NCBI GenBank assembly: GCA_002400845.2
Contig: NVRK02000091.1
Coordinates: forward strand, 1 to 44,822
Origin: Hyphomicrobiales bacterium
GTDB lineage: Bacteria > Pseudomonadota > Alphaproteobacteria > Rhizobiales > Rhizobiaceae
Direction of reading: 5' to 3'
DNA: 44,822 bases
Shown here: positions 11,105 to 19,522 of the stretch, piece by piece
Numbering within the stretch: the first letter of the stretch is position 1
Layout of the letters: each line of letters starts with the position of its first letter
Position numbers and translations under genes: made by a program
Notes under the pieces: model-generated
Told to the model about the DNA's origin: nothing
Database searches by the model: none
What the model saw: the letters and a program-made list of their open reading frames with translations, nothing else

Positions 11105-11711
11105 GTTAAATTTTTTGAAAAATAAAAGCGGTAGCTTTGTGCCAATTTTTGCACTCATTGCTGCGGTTGCATTGCCTATTGCTGGCGGTGTTTATGACTA
11201 CAATTTACTTAAGCAAAAAGAAGCTGAACTGCAATTTGTTACGCATAGCGCTGCAAATGAAGCAATGATTGCCGCCAGTGACAATAGCGAGTTTGAACAC
11301 ATTGCAAAAACATATCTTTTTTCAAATATTAGCGATTATAGTCTTAGCGCTAAACGTAAAATGATTAATGGCAGAATTACGCTTCAATCCACTCAGCAGA
11401 TAGAATTACCTTTTTCATCAATGATTGGGTTGGGAAATGTGAAAATATTTGCTTCTTCATGCCTGCCTCAAGAATTTATTGGCATCAATAAAGTTGAGAA
11501 TACACGAACATATTCTGAGGCAGATATTCTTGAACTTGAAAGACAGTTTCGCAGATTGATTAATTCTGCGCCAAGAGAAAAACGCGCTGCATATCGCAAA
11601 AAATATACCAAACACCTTCAAAAAATTAAAAGTTTGAATGCGCCAAAAAGAAAAGTACATGCCTATAAAGCGGCAGATATAAGTGTTGATACGACACGCT
11701 TAGAGCATTAA
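11103..11711 (+). CDS. TadE/TadG-like membrane-anchored protein
   Basis: About 202 aa, with an N-terminal signature of the TadE/TadG (Flp pilus assembly, pseudopilin-like) family: FLKNKSGSFVPIFALIAAVA, then PIAGGVYDYNLLKQKEAELQ, a short basic segment, one hydrophobic helix and an immediate YD-type turn. The remainder is periplasmic and helical, with basic RRLINSAPREKRAAYRKKYTK near the C-terminus. The first possible codon is a TTG at 11103, inside the T-tract of the preceding terminator; another TTG at 11115 is possible, so the exact start is unsure. No other tad genes are in the window, so a role in Flp pili is only inferred. The 3' end overlaps the convergent allE by 12 bp. Confidence 0.65.
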   Translation: MLNFLKNKSGSFVPIFALIAAVALPIAGGVYDYNLLKQKEAELQFVTHSAANEAMIAASDNSEFEHIAKTYLFSNISDYSLSAKRKMINGRITLQSTQQIELPFSSMIGLGNVKIFASSCLPQEFIGINKVENTRTYSEADILELERQFRRLINSAPREKRAAYRKKYTKHLQKIKSLNAPKRKVHAYKAADISVDTTRLEH

Positions 11712-12524
11712 TTTGGGCGCCCGATTTACATCTTTATACAGTAGATATCTAAATTTGGATTGCCCACCTGCATAACAAGCTTGCGGACAAAAAGCACGTA
11801 GCCACATAAAGTCGCCAGCTTCAACTTCTACCCAGTCTTGGTTCAATTTATAAACGGCCTTACCTTCAAGCACATACAGGCCATGCTCCATTACATGTGT
11901 TTCTTCAAACGGGATTACGCCACCAGGTTCAAAGTTTACAATATTTACATGCATGTCGTGTGACATATCGTTTGAATTCACAAATCGCGTTGTCGACCAC
12001 TTGCCCTCTGTTTGAGGCATGACACTTGGCTTAATATCTTTTTCATTTGTTACAAATGCTTTTGGTGGTTTAATACCTTCAACTGTTTCATAGGATTTTC
12101 TAATCCAATGAAACTTACAAGAATTTTTGGTCTTATTTAATACGCTCCATTTGCTACCTGCTGGTATATAAGCATAGCCGCCTTCGCTCATAATATGCGA
12201 TTTTCCGTCTATGATTAATTGTAGTTTTCCTTCCACAATGAACAGCACTGATTGGGCAGTTAAATCTTGTTCAGGATTATCGCTACCACCGCTAGGTTCT
12301 ACTTCTGTAATGTATTGAGAAAATGTTTCTGCAAAGCCTGATAAGGGGCGCGCAAGTATCCAAAATCTGGCTTTATTCCAGTGTGGTAAAAAGCTGGTAA
12401 CAATGTCTGCCATTACACCTTTGGGAATGACCGCATAAGAATTAGTAAAAACCGCGCGACCCGTCATTAAATTATCTTGAGCTGGCAATCCGCCCATTTG
12501 CGAATAATAGTTTGGTTTTTTCAT
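11700..12524 (-). CDS. allE: (S)-ureidoglycine aminohydrolase
   Basis: Bicupin enzyme of purine (allantoin) catabolism that releases ammonia from (S)-ureidoglycine to give (S)-ureidoglycolate. At 274 aa it has the AllE/YlbA length. The first cupin includes LFIVEGKLQLIIDG and EGGYAYIPAGS; the second contains FEETHVMEHGLYVLEG. The manganese ligands known from plant and bacterial enzymes are a Glu-x-His, a second His four residues later and a Gln 34 residues beyond. They are seen here with that exact spacing: Glu208, His210, His214 and Gln248. AGGGA lies upstream of the ATG. No other allantoin or purine catabolic gene is adjacent, so the source of its substrate is not shown. Confidence 0.9.
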   Translation of the reverse strand: MKKPNYYSQMGGLPAQDNLMTGRAVFTNSYAVIPKGVMADIVTSFLPHWNKARFWILARPLSGFAETFSQYITEVEPSGGSDNPEQDLTAQSVLFIVEGKLQLIIDGKSHIMSEGGYAYIPAGSKWSVLNKTKNSCKFHWIRKSYETVEGIKPPKAFVTNEKDIKPSVMPQTEGKWSTTRFVNSNDMSHDMHVNIVNFEPGGVIPFEETHVMEHGLYVLEGKAVYKLNQDWVEVEAGDFMWLRAFCPQACYAGGQSKFRYLLYKDVNRAPKLML

Positions 12525-12615
12525 GAATTTCCCTCACGTGTATGAAAGTCTATCTTAATACAGCTAAGTTCAAATTCAATACCACAATTATTAATGAAAT
12601 TTAGGACTGAGATAT

Positions 12616-13068
12616 TTAATTCTGCGCAAATTGACTTGGTTCTTCACGCTCTAAATTTGCAATTTGTGACGCACTTAAATTCAACGTCACATCCAATTCG
12701 TTTAGTTGCGCCTTATTAACCTCAACAAATACAGCATATTCTAATTGGCTTGCGCTTAACTCAACCAGCAATTCGCTTACCTCACCATCTGCATCTAAAA
12801 AAGCGTGTGCAACTGACCCAACAATTGTGCCATTCCTCGCTTTGACAAACATTCCTAGCCAAGCATCGTTTAATTCATGATCTTCTTGCGTCAAGTCGAA
12901 CCGCTCAAACAGTGCCGATTTGTTATCCTCATAGTTATTGTTAAATGCAGGCTGCGCGTAAGATGAAGCATGGCTAGTTTTTTGAACAATCTCATCTGCT
13001 TTAACAGCACCGCTTAAAGTCGCTACACATGTTAGCGCGATTAATATTGATTGAATTGTATGTTTCAT
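12616..13068 (-). CDS. Secreted PRC-barrel-like protein of unknown function
   Basis: 150 aa with an N-terminal signal peptide (MKHTIQSILIALTCVATLSG, cleavage probably after AVKA). The middle region, DAWLGMFVKARNGTIVGSVAHAFLDADGEVSELLVEL, reads like a PRC-barrel repeat: a G(x)V(x)-type first strand, a turn, then V-G-x-V and a D-G-x-V hairpin. Such envelope-localised PRC proteins are common in Hyphomicrobiales. The C-terminus is hydrophilic with weakly repeated ELxxxLxLSASQ segments (SASQLEYAVF and SASQIANLE). No enzyme motif is visible. It lies in the same direction as allE with a 91-bp gap, but nothing links the two functions. Confidence 0.65.
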   Translation of the reverse strand: MKHTIQSILIALTCVATLSGAVKADEIVQKTSHASSYAQPAFNNNYEDNKSALFERFDLTQEDHELNDAWLGMFVKARNGTIVGSVAHAFLDADGEVSELLVELSASQLEYAVFVEVNKAQLNELDVTLNLSASQIANLEREEPSQFAQN

Positions 13069-13334
13069 TTTTTTGTCAGAGATTTATATCTCTGTCCCTG
13101 TTTATAGGACAATTAAAACAAAACTTAATGTCGCTGACTGTGCTATTCATCACATAAGTAAATTGGTGTTATTTGGCTCTAATTTTAGCAAAAACATTCA
13201 ATTTTATGCTGTAAAACAGGTAAATTGAATACATTTGAAATTAGTATGGTAAACGATTTACTAACCTACGCCATGTTAATTAAAATGGCATAATCAAATG
13301 GGCGAATAACCCAGTAGCAAATTTGGAGTTTTAA

Positions 13335-13952
13335 GTGACTATACGTTTTCACCAAGGCGACTTGCCTAATCTTGATAATTATTCTGGCGATGTTGCAATT
13401 GATACCGAGACATTAGGCTTGAACCCATTGCGTGATAGATTGTGTGTTGTGCAATTGTCCCCTGGTGATGGCACTGCGGATGTTGTTCAAATTGCAAAGG
13501 GACAAAAATCTGCTCCAAACATTCAAAAGCTTTTGGCCGATGAAACTAAAACAAAAATCTTTCACTTTGGTCGTTTTGATGTTGCTGTATTGCTTCAATA
13601 TTTTAATACCGAAACAACCCCCGTATTTTGCACAAAAATCGCTTCTCGTTTAACCCGTACCTATACTGACCGTCATGGGTTAAAGCATTTGTGCCACGAA
13701 CTGCTAAGTGTTGATATTTCTAAGCAACAACAAAGCTCTGACTGGGCCGCAGAAACGTTGAGCGAAGCCCAAATTACCTACGCGGCATCTGATGTTTTAT
13801 ACCTACACAGAATGCGTGATATTTTCATCGAGCGCCTTGCACGTGAAGAACGCACTCACTTGGCTGATGAATGTTTTAAGTTTTTACCTACCAGGGCAAA
13901 GTTAGATCTTGCTGGTTGGGACGAACAGGATATTTTTGCACATAGTGGCTAA
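13335..13952 (+). CDS. rnd: RNase D-like 3'-5' exonuclease (catalytic domain only)
   Basis: DEDDy-family 3'-5' exoribonuclease, 205 aa. Visible catalytic residues are Asp23 and Glu25 (AIDTETLG), Asp82 (FHFGRFDVAVL), and Tyr149 with Asp153 (TYAASDVLYL). E. coli RNase D is about 375 aa because it adds HRDC domains; these are absent, a short form found in many alphaproteobacteria. The start is GTG at 13335 with TTGGAGT just upstream. The gene sits before lptC, an arrangement I recognise in Hyphomicrobiales. Likely role: 3' maturation or turnover of tRNA and other structured RNA. The DEDDy motifs make the exonuclease call strong; the natural substrate is inferred. Confidence 0.9.
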   Translation: MTIRFHQGDLPNLDNYSGDVAIDTETLGLNPLRDRLCVVQLSPGDGTADVVQIAKGQKSAPNIQKLLADETKTKIFHFGRFDVAVLLQYFNTETTPVFCTKIASRLTRTYTDRHGLKHLCHELLSVDISKQQQSSDWAAETLSEAQITYAASDVLYLHRMRDIFIERLAREERTHLADECFKFLPTRAKLDLAGWDEQDIFAHSG

Positions 13953-14042
13953 CAAAAATTGTGCCGTAATATAACCCAAATTTTATGTTTGTTACGGCAC
14001 TGACAAACAACCAAGACTTAATTTAACGATTACAGGCACACA

Positions 14043-14801
14043 TTGAACCAAGTACAGCCACCCCATAATACCAATATTGCTGGTAATGCTGGTGAGGTTA
14101 GTCCTGTTCAGTTTCGACCCCAAGATCAGGCTCAAGATCGGTTTGATTTTTTAACAGGTCAACGAGATTTAAAGGCCTTTAATAAGGCGCATAGTCATTC
14201 GAGCAAAGTTCGCTTTTTACGCATAGCATTGCCTATCATTGCTGTGCTTATGATCGTTGGCATTGTTGGGTCATATTATGGTAAATTGTCTGGAGCGCCA
14301 ACATTAACCGTTCAATCTACCAGCTTTGATGACGGTAATATGGTGATGAAGAATCCTGTATTACGTGGCGTTGATAGAGAAAACCGGCCCTATGAATTGA
14401 AGGCTAAAGAAGCCATTCAAGACGCTAAAGAATTAACAAAAATTGAGCTTCATGAAATTGATGCTGTCATTCCAATGGAGGGCACAAGTTTCGCCAATAT
14501 TAAGGCTGGTAACGGTCTGTATGATTCTAAAGGCAAAACTTTATTGCTAGGCGGTGAAGTAGATATTTTATCGGACAATGGCATTCGGATAAAACTTCAA
14601 GATGCTGACATTGATATTGGTGCTGGTAATATGTTCACCAATAACCCTGTGTTTGTGAGCAGTCTTCAGGCAGAAATACATGCCGGCAGCATTGCGATCG
14701 AAGAAAATGGCGATAGCATCATATTTACTAAAGGCGTGAAAATGACACTTTATCCTAAAACCATAAAATCTGCACAAGTTAACACTTCACAACCCAAATA
14801 A
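14043..14801 (+). CDS. lptC: LptC, LPS export periplasmic bitopic protein
   Basis: Component of the Lpt bridge that passes lipopolysaccharide from the inner-membrane LptBFG transporter to LptA. 252 aa, slightly long but usual for alphaproteobacterial LptC. A hydrophilic N-terminal cytoplasmic tail precedes one membrane helix at about residues 60-80 (LRIALPIIAVLMIVGIVG). The periplasmic part shows LptC-like beta repeats: FDDGNMVMKNPVLRGVDREN, then PYELKAKEAIQDAKELTKIE. The proposed start is TTG at 14043, with no clear ribosome site. Its stop TAA overlaps the lptA ATG (TAATG), showing translational coupling. Confidence 0.88.
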   Translation: MNQVQPPHNTNIAGNAGEVSPVQFRPQDQAQDRFDFLTGQRDLKAFNKAHSHSSKVRFLRIALPIIAVLMIVGIVGSYYGKLSGAPTLTVQSTSFDDGNMVMKNPVLRGVDRENRPYELKAKEAIQDAKELTKIELHEIDAVIPMEGTSFANIKAGNGLYDSKGKTLLLGGEVDILSDNGIRIKLQDADIDIGAGNMFTNNPVFVSSLQAEIHAGSIAIEENGDSIIFTKGVKMTLYPKTIKSAQVNTSQPK

Positions 14802-15418
14802 TGTGGCGATTAAATTTCAGAAAGAAACTCATGCATTATTCATTATTTAAACCATCATATCTTTCAGCTCGTAAAATACTATTGAGCGCATTCATGGCAA
14901 TGGGTCTGTTTATTGTTACGGCGTTAACTGCAAATGCCCAAAGCTTTAGTGGCGCGTTTGATGGGATGCGCAATTCTGATGAGCCCGTTCAAATTCAAGC
15001 GGATAAATTGGAAGTTAGAGACAGTAAAGGCTATGCTAAGTTTTCTGGAAATGTGGAAGTTGTTCAAGGCTCAACTGTGCTAAAAGCTTCTAAACTTACT
15101 GTTTATTATTCAAAAGACAGCGGCAATAAAGGGCCTGCTGGGAATGTTCAACGCATTGTGGCTACGGGCAAAGTTGCTGTGCGCTCTGGCGCCGAACAAG
15201 CAACTGCAAATTCTGCAGACATTGATATGAAAAACCAAGTTGCTTTACTAAGCGGTGGCGTTACGCTGACACAGGGCAACAACATTGTTCAGGGGTGTAA
15301 ATTGCGGATAAACCTTGCCAATAATGATGCCGTTCTAACGCCATGCGCCAAAAATAAAAATGGGAAAAAGGGCCGCGTCACAATTTTGTTTGATGCAAAA
15401 TCTGCAAAACGCAAATAA
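14801..15418 (+). CDS. lptA: LptA, LPS export periplasmic bridge protein
   Basis: Periplasmic OstA-family protein that carries LPS across the periplasm as a beta-jellyroll filament. The 205-aa protein has a cleavable signal peptide (core LLSAFMAMGLFIVTALT, cleavage near NAQS). Key family segments: DEPVQIQADKLEVRDSKGYA, FSGNVEVVQGSTVLKASKLTV, TGKVAVRSGAEQATANSADID, and ALLSGGVTLTQGNNIVQGCK. These repeats match the OstA-like fold. The first ATG overlaps the lptC stop; a Met at 14831 with AGAAAG upstream is an alternative that would trim 10 residues. Gene order with lptC and lptB is the classical export cluster. Confidence 0.92.
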   Translation: MWRLNFRKKLMHYSLFKPSYLSARKILLSAFMAMGLFIVTALTANAQSFSGAFDGMRNSDEPVQIQADKLEVRDSKGYAKFSGNVEVVQGSTVLKASKLTVYYSKDSGNKGPAGNVQRIVATGKVAVRSGAEQATANSADIDMKNQVALLSGGVTLTQGNNIVQGCKLRINLANNDAVLTPCAKNKNGKKGRVTILFDAKSAKRK

Positions 15419-15501
15419 AATCATAACAACATAGCGTTCTTAAAATGCCACAATAATGCTGGTGGAAAATTAAGTCTTTATCTGTTAATTGGTTTTTATA
15501 A

Positions 15502-16536
15502 ATGGCTACTAATAATTGCCTTAGAGGGTTTTGGGTGATGTTTTTGAAGAAACCAATTTTGAGTAATTTAATACACTCAGTTAAACGTGTTGTGACACGA
15601 CAGGCTGCAAAATCTGCGATTAATGCCGATGCTCAAGACATGCGTTTTGCGCCAACAATGACTAGGGTTAGCACGGGAACTGGCATACGCGTTGCTGGAT
15701 CTCAAACAGCAATTAACCCAACTCAAACACGCTCTCAACAATCTCATACTCAACAATCTCACACTCAACAATCTCAGACTCAACGGGCACCAACGCACCA
15801 GCCTCAATCAAGAGAAGGTGTCTTGTTGGTCAATGGCATTCAAAAATCTTATAAAGGACGTAAAGTCGTTAGAGATGTTTCTATCGGTGTTAGACGCGGT
15901 GAAGCAGTTGGATTGCTAGGTCCAAATGGCGCTGGCAAGACAACTTGCTTTTATATGATTACAGGATTGGTAGAAGCCGATGCTGGCTCTATTCATCTTG
16001 ATGGTCACGACATAACGAAGACACCGATGTATCGCCGCGCGCGCCTTGGCATTGGGTATTTACCGCAAGAAGCATCGATTTTTAGAGGGCTTTCTGTTGA
16101 GAATAACATTCGCGCAGTTTTAGAAGTTGTTGAGCCCAACAAAAAAGAACGTGAAAAACAATTAGATGCTTTGCTAGAAGAGTTCTCAATATCGCACCTG
16201 CGTAAATCACCTTCAATTGCCCTTTCTGGTGGCGAACGCAGACGTTGTGAGATTGCACGCGCCTTGGCAAGTAGGCCATCGTTTATGCTGCTTGATGAGC
16301 CATTTGCTGGCATTGACCCAATTGCGGTTGGCGATATTCAAAACCTAGTACGCCACCTAACACGGCGTGGCATTGGCGTTTTAATCACCGATCACAATGT
16401 GCGCGAGACACTTGGACTTATTGATCGCGCCTACATAATTAGTGCTGGGCGAGTTTTAACCCATGGCAGCCCAAATGAGATTGTTAACAACCCTGAGGTG
16501 CGAAAAACCTACCTTGGTGAAGGTTTTACACTTTAG
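15502..16536 (+). CDS. lptB: LptB, LPS export ABC transporter ATP-binding protein, with long repeat-containing N-terminal extension
   Basis: Cytoplasmic ATPase powering LPS extraction with LptF/LptG. The conserved part starts near residue 108 (LLVNGIQKSY). It shows Walker A GPNGAGKTT (140-148), Q-loop LPQE, signature LSGGERRR (241-248), Walker B FMLLDEP and switch ITDHN, so it should be active. The C-terminal TYLGEGF is typical of LptB. Total length is 344 aa against the usual 240-270. The extra roughly 105 residues are low-complexity, basic then Gln/Ser/Thr-rich, and contain QQSHT repeats (see 15736-15780). An ATG at 15538 would only shorten the extension. LptF and LptG are not in the window. 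Confidence 0.92.
   Translation: MATNNCLRGFWVMFLKKPILSNLIHSVKRVVTRQAAKSAINADAQDMRFAPTMTRVSTGTGIRVAGSQTAINPTQTRSQQSHTQQSHTQQSQTQRAPTHQPQSREGVLLVNGIQKSYKGRKVVRDVSIGVRRGEAVGLLGPNGAGKTTCFYMITGLVEADAGSIHLDGHDITKTPMYRRARLGIGYLPQEASIFRGLSVENNIRAVLEVVEPNKKEREKQLDALLEEFSISHLRKSPSIALSGGERRRCEIARALASRPSFMLLDEPFAGIDPIAVGDIQNLVRHLTRRGIGVLITDHNVRETLGLIDRAYIISAGRVLTHGSPNEIVNNPEVRKTYLGEGFTL
15736..15780 (+). repeat. Three 15-bp tandem repeats in the lptB N-terminal extension
   Basis: Units CAACAATCTCATACT, CAACAATCTCACACT and CAACAATCTCAGACT differ only at the 12th base and encode Gln-Gln-Ser-His/Gln-Thr. The in-frame period keeps the reading frame and suggests slippage or unequal exchange. Confidence 0.95.
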
Positions 16537-16660
16537 ACTAGAAAACTACCTATTTTACATTGGTTTACACTTTAGTCAGAACCTGCTGTTATAGTGCATG
16601 CAATTTACGGGCCAGTTAGATATAACTCTAACCCCATTTTGTATTGAGTAATAGGTTAGC

Positions 16661-18253
16661 ATGGCACTATCTGTCAGATTACAAACGCGCCAGACTCAGA
16701 GCTTGGCAATGACACCACAATTGGTGCAGTCTATTAAGCTGCTCCAAATGAATTCGGTCGAATTGTTAGAGCATATTGGTCAAGAAATTGAAAAAAATCC
16801 TCTTTTAGAACTTGTAGAGACTGGCGAAAACTACACAATTGATCGTGCTTCATCGGGTGAAGCTGCATCTGTAAGCGCATCAAATAATGATAGCGAAACA
16901 GCGCCTTTAGAACTTAATGCAGATTTAGATACGAGCAGTGCTGCGCTAGAAGAAAAGCTTGGCACTTCATTGGAAAATGAATTTGACAGCGACCGCTCTG
17001 GTGGGGAAGCTGGCAATGGCGAAGCGACAGGCCCTTTATCGGGTGGCGCATTAGGATCTAGCAGTCAATCAAGTTCGCATTCGAGCCAAGCTGGATCAAG
17101 TTCTGGCGGAATGTCTTCGATAGACGGCGATTATAATATTGAGAATTTCTTAGCTGGAAATCGTACATTGCGCGACCATTTGGGAGAGCAACTTGCACTG
17201 ATGCGATTGGAACAAACGACACGTTTGATAGCTGCCGATATTATAGACAGCTTGGACAGTGATGGTTATTTTAGAAAAGCGCCCGAAAAAGTTGCACTTG
17301 AACTGGGATCTGGATTAGACGAAGTGCATGAAGCGCTTAAAATTGTTCAAAGCATGGAGCCTACTGGCGTTGGCGCATGTGATATCTCTGAAAGTATTGC
17401 ACTGCAATTGATTGAAAAAAATCGCTACGATCCAGCGATGGAACGCTTGGTTAATAATTTAGAGATGCTGGCAAAGTGTGATTTTAACGGGCTTGCGAAA
17501 CTTTGCGATCTTAGTCTTAGCGATATAATGGACATGGTTGAAGAAATAAGAGCGCTTGATCCGCGCCCTGCGAGACAATTTGACCATTCGCCTACCCAAG
17601 AAATAATAACAGATGTTTTTATCAATGAATTACCAGATGGTAGTTTTGGCATTGAATTAAATTCTGACGCATTGCCCAAAGTATTGATAAATCAAACATA
17701 CCAAGCAATTGTGCAAAAAGGTGCCAAATCTAGCGAAGACAAAGCTTTTGTAACTGACTGCATTCAAAATGCTAATTGGCTAACCAAAAGCCTTGAGCAA
17801 CGCGCACAAACAATTTTGAAAGTGACGACAGAAATTGTTAAGCAGCAGGATGCTTTTTTTGCTTTTGGCATAAAACACTTACGCCCAATGAGCTTGAAAC
17901 GAATTGCTGACGAAATCAAAATGCACGAATCTACTGTATCGCGCGTGACCAGCAATAAGTATTTAATGTGCAACAGGGGAACCTTTGAGCTTAAATTCTT
18001 TTTCACCGCCTCCATTGCATCAGTAAATGGAGAAGAAGCGCATTCTGCAGAATCTGTTCGCCATGAAATTGCCCAATTGATTGAAAGTGAAGAGTTAAAA
18101 AATATTTATTCTGATGATGCGATCGTGAGAGTTTTACAGACTAAGGGCATTGAGATTGCTCGAAGAACTGTCGCAAAGTATCGCGAAGCCTTGCATATCC
18201 CTTCCTCTGTGCAACGTCGCAGAGAGAAAAAAGCAGCGAATCTTATCACGTAA
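16661..18253 (+). CDS. rpoN: RNA polymerase sigma-54 factor RpoN
   Basis: Alternative sigma factor needing AAA+ activators, controlling nitrogen and other responses. At 530 aa it has the usual three-region structure. Region I is glutamine/leucine-rich (LQTRQTQSLAMTPQLVQSIK, then LLQMNSVELLEHI). An acidic low-complexity linker follows at about residues 60-160. The core-binding and DNA-binding regions contain the helix-turn-helix (SLKRIADEIKMHESTVSRVT) and the C-terminal RpoN box ARRTVAKYRE, which reads the -24 promoter element. AGG lies upstream of the ATG. Downstream are hpf and ptsN, the standard rpoN neighbours. Confidence 0.97.
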   Translation: MALSVRLQTRQTQSLAMTPQLVQSIKLLQMNSVELLEHIGQEIEKNPLLELVETGENYTIDRASSGEAASVSASNNDSETAPLELNADLDTSSAALEEKLGTSLENEFDSDRSGGEAGNGEATGPLSGGALGSSSQSSSHSSQAGSSSGGMSSIDGDYNIENFLAGNRTLRDHLGEQLALMRLEQTTRLIAADIIDSLDSDGYFRKAPEKVALELGSGLDEVHEALKIVQSMEPTGVGACDISESIALQLIEKNRYDPAMERLVNNLEMLAKCDFNGLAKLCDLSLSDIMDMVEEIRALDPRPARQFDHSPTQEIITDVFINELPDGSFGIELNSDALPKVLINQTYQAIVQKGAKSSEDKAFVTDCIQNANWLTKSLEQRAQTILKVTTEIVKQQDAFFAFGIKHLRPMSLKRIADEIKMHESTVSRVTSNKYLMCNRGTFELKFFFTASIASVNGEEAHSAESVRHEIAQLIESEELKNIYSDDAIVRVLQTKGIEIARRTVAKYREALHIPSSVQRRREKKAANLIT

Positions 18254-18421
18254 TGCCCCATGGTAAAGGCAAATTAAATTTATTTATTTTCACCTTCTCC
18301 ATAGGTTATCTTCACGCTACACTAAAATTGTAACGTTGTTCGTAAGACTATTTTAATTTGGGGATTAGATACTACAAGCAACGACTAATATTAAATGAAA
18401 TAACATTGAGAGGAGACCATA

Positions 18422-18988
18422 ATGAGTCTTAGAATTTCTGGAAAGCATATGAACATTGGTGATACGCTAACAACTAGAATTCAGGACCGAATAGAGCATA
18501 CAGTCTCCAAATATTTCGCTGGTGGATTTTCTGGCCACGTGACGGTTGAGAAGAATGCGAATCAATTTGTTTGCGACTGTTTGGTGCATCTTGATAGCGG
18601 CGCAACCCTACAAGCTACTGCAAGTGCTGATGGTGCAACCAGTAGTTTTGAAAATGCTGCAGATAAGATCGAAAAAAGGCTTAGACGCTATAAAAGACGC
18701 TTGAAAGATCATCACTCAGGCAATACAAACCGAAAAGGCGATCCTGCTTTTTATGGCGTGGTTGAGGTTCCGAGCGATGATGAAGTGCCCGTGGATTACA
18801 ACCCTGTTATCATTGCAGAATCAACTACGATTATGAATACGCAAAGCGTGGCGCAAGCCGTTGTACAGCTAGACCTTACCGACAACCCTGTGGTTGTTTT
18901 TAAGAACGCTGCGAGCGGTGAAACCAATGTCGTATTTCGTCGTGGTGATGGCAATATTGGGTGGATTGATCCTTCAAGAGGTCAATAG
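18422..18988 (+). CDS. hpf: Ribosome hibernation promoting factor, long form
   Basis: 188-aa long-form HPF (once called sigma-54 modulation protein). It binds the 30S decoding centre and dimerises 70S ribosomes into inactive 100S particles under starvation. The N-terminal S30AE/RaiA domain is residues 1-100: MSLRISGKHMNIGDTLTTRI, then DCLVHLDSGATLQATASA, and the basic helix KIEKRLRRYKRRLKDHH. A linker precedes the C-terminal dimerisation domain at about 130-188, including DNPVVVFKNAASGETNVVFR and GNIGWIDP. A strong GAGAGGAGA site precedes the ATG. It lies between rpoN and ptsN. Confidence 0.95.
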   Translation: MSLRISGKHMNIGDTLTTRIQDRIEHTVSKYFAGGFSGHVTVEKNANQFVCDCLVHLDSGATLQATASADGATSSFENAADKIEKRLRRYKRRLKDHHSGNTNRKGDPAFYGVVEVPSDDEVPVDYNPVIIAESTTIMNTQSVAQAVVQLDLTDNPVVVFKNAASGETNVVFRRGDGNIGWIDPSRGQ

Positions 18989-19020
18989 CTTAATAACTAG
19001 GTGAAAACTGGGGGTTATAA

Positions 19021-19485
19021 ATGGATCTTACAGACCTGATTGGTCCTGATGACGTAATTTTACAATTACGTGCGAGCTGTAAGAAAAACCTGTTAAGCGA
19101 GTTGGCGGAAGCTGCCTCGCAAAAAACAGGAATAGCCTGCCGGAAAATTTTTGAAACCCTGCTTGATCGCGAGCGCCTTGGCTCTACTGGCATTGGTAAT
19201 GGCATTGCAATTCCGCATGGCAAGTTGCCTGAATTAAATGGCATTACTGGTTTGATTGCAGTTTTGCAGGATCCAATTGAATTTGAATCTATAGACGACA
19301 AACCAATTGATATTGTATTTCTGCTTTTAGCAAATGATGAAGCTGGCGCGGAGCATTTGAAAGTTTTGGCAAGAATTGCAAGGGTCTTAAGAGAGCCTGC
19401 ATTGGCCAGTCAGTTGCGCGAAGCGCATAGTGCTGAAGCGATTTATGCATTGCTTGAAAAAAGTAAAACGGCAAATGTTGCCTAA
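19021..19485 (+). CDS. ptsN: PTS IIA-like nitrogen regulatory protein (EIIA-Ntr)
   Basis: Phospho-acceptor of the nitrogen PTS chain (PtsP-NPr-EIIANtr), which modulates potassium uptake, sensor kinases and other metabolism rather than sugar transport. 154 aa, the family length. The phosphorylated histidine is His66 in NGIAIPHGKLP. RLGSTGIGNG precedes it and the downstream IDIVFLLLAND and HLKVLARIARVL match the PTS_EIIA type-2 domain. A GGGGG purine run sits just before the ATG. As the last gene of the rpoN-hpf-ptsN cluster it converges on the DUF1150 gene. NPr and PtsP are not in the window. Confidence 0.95.
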   Translation: MDLTDLIGPDDVILQLRASCKKNLLSELAEAASQKTGIACRKIFETLLDRERLGSTGIGNGIAIPHGKLPELNGITGLIAVLQDPIEFESIDDKPIDIVFLLLANDEAGAEHLKVLARIARVLREPALASQLREAHSAEAIYALLEKSKTANVA

Positions 19486-19522
19486 TAACACTAATTTAAA
19501 CTACTAAAAGTAATTGAGTTAG

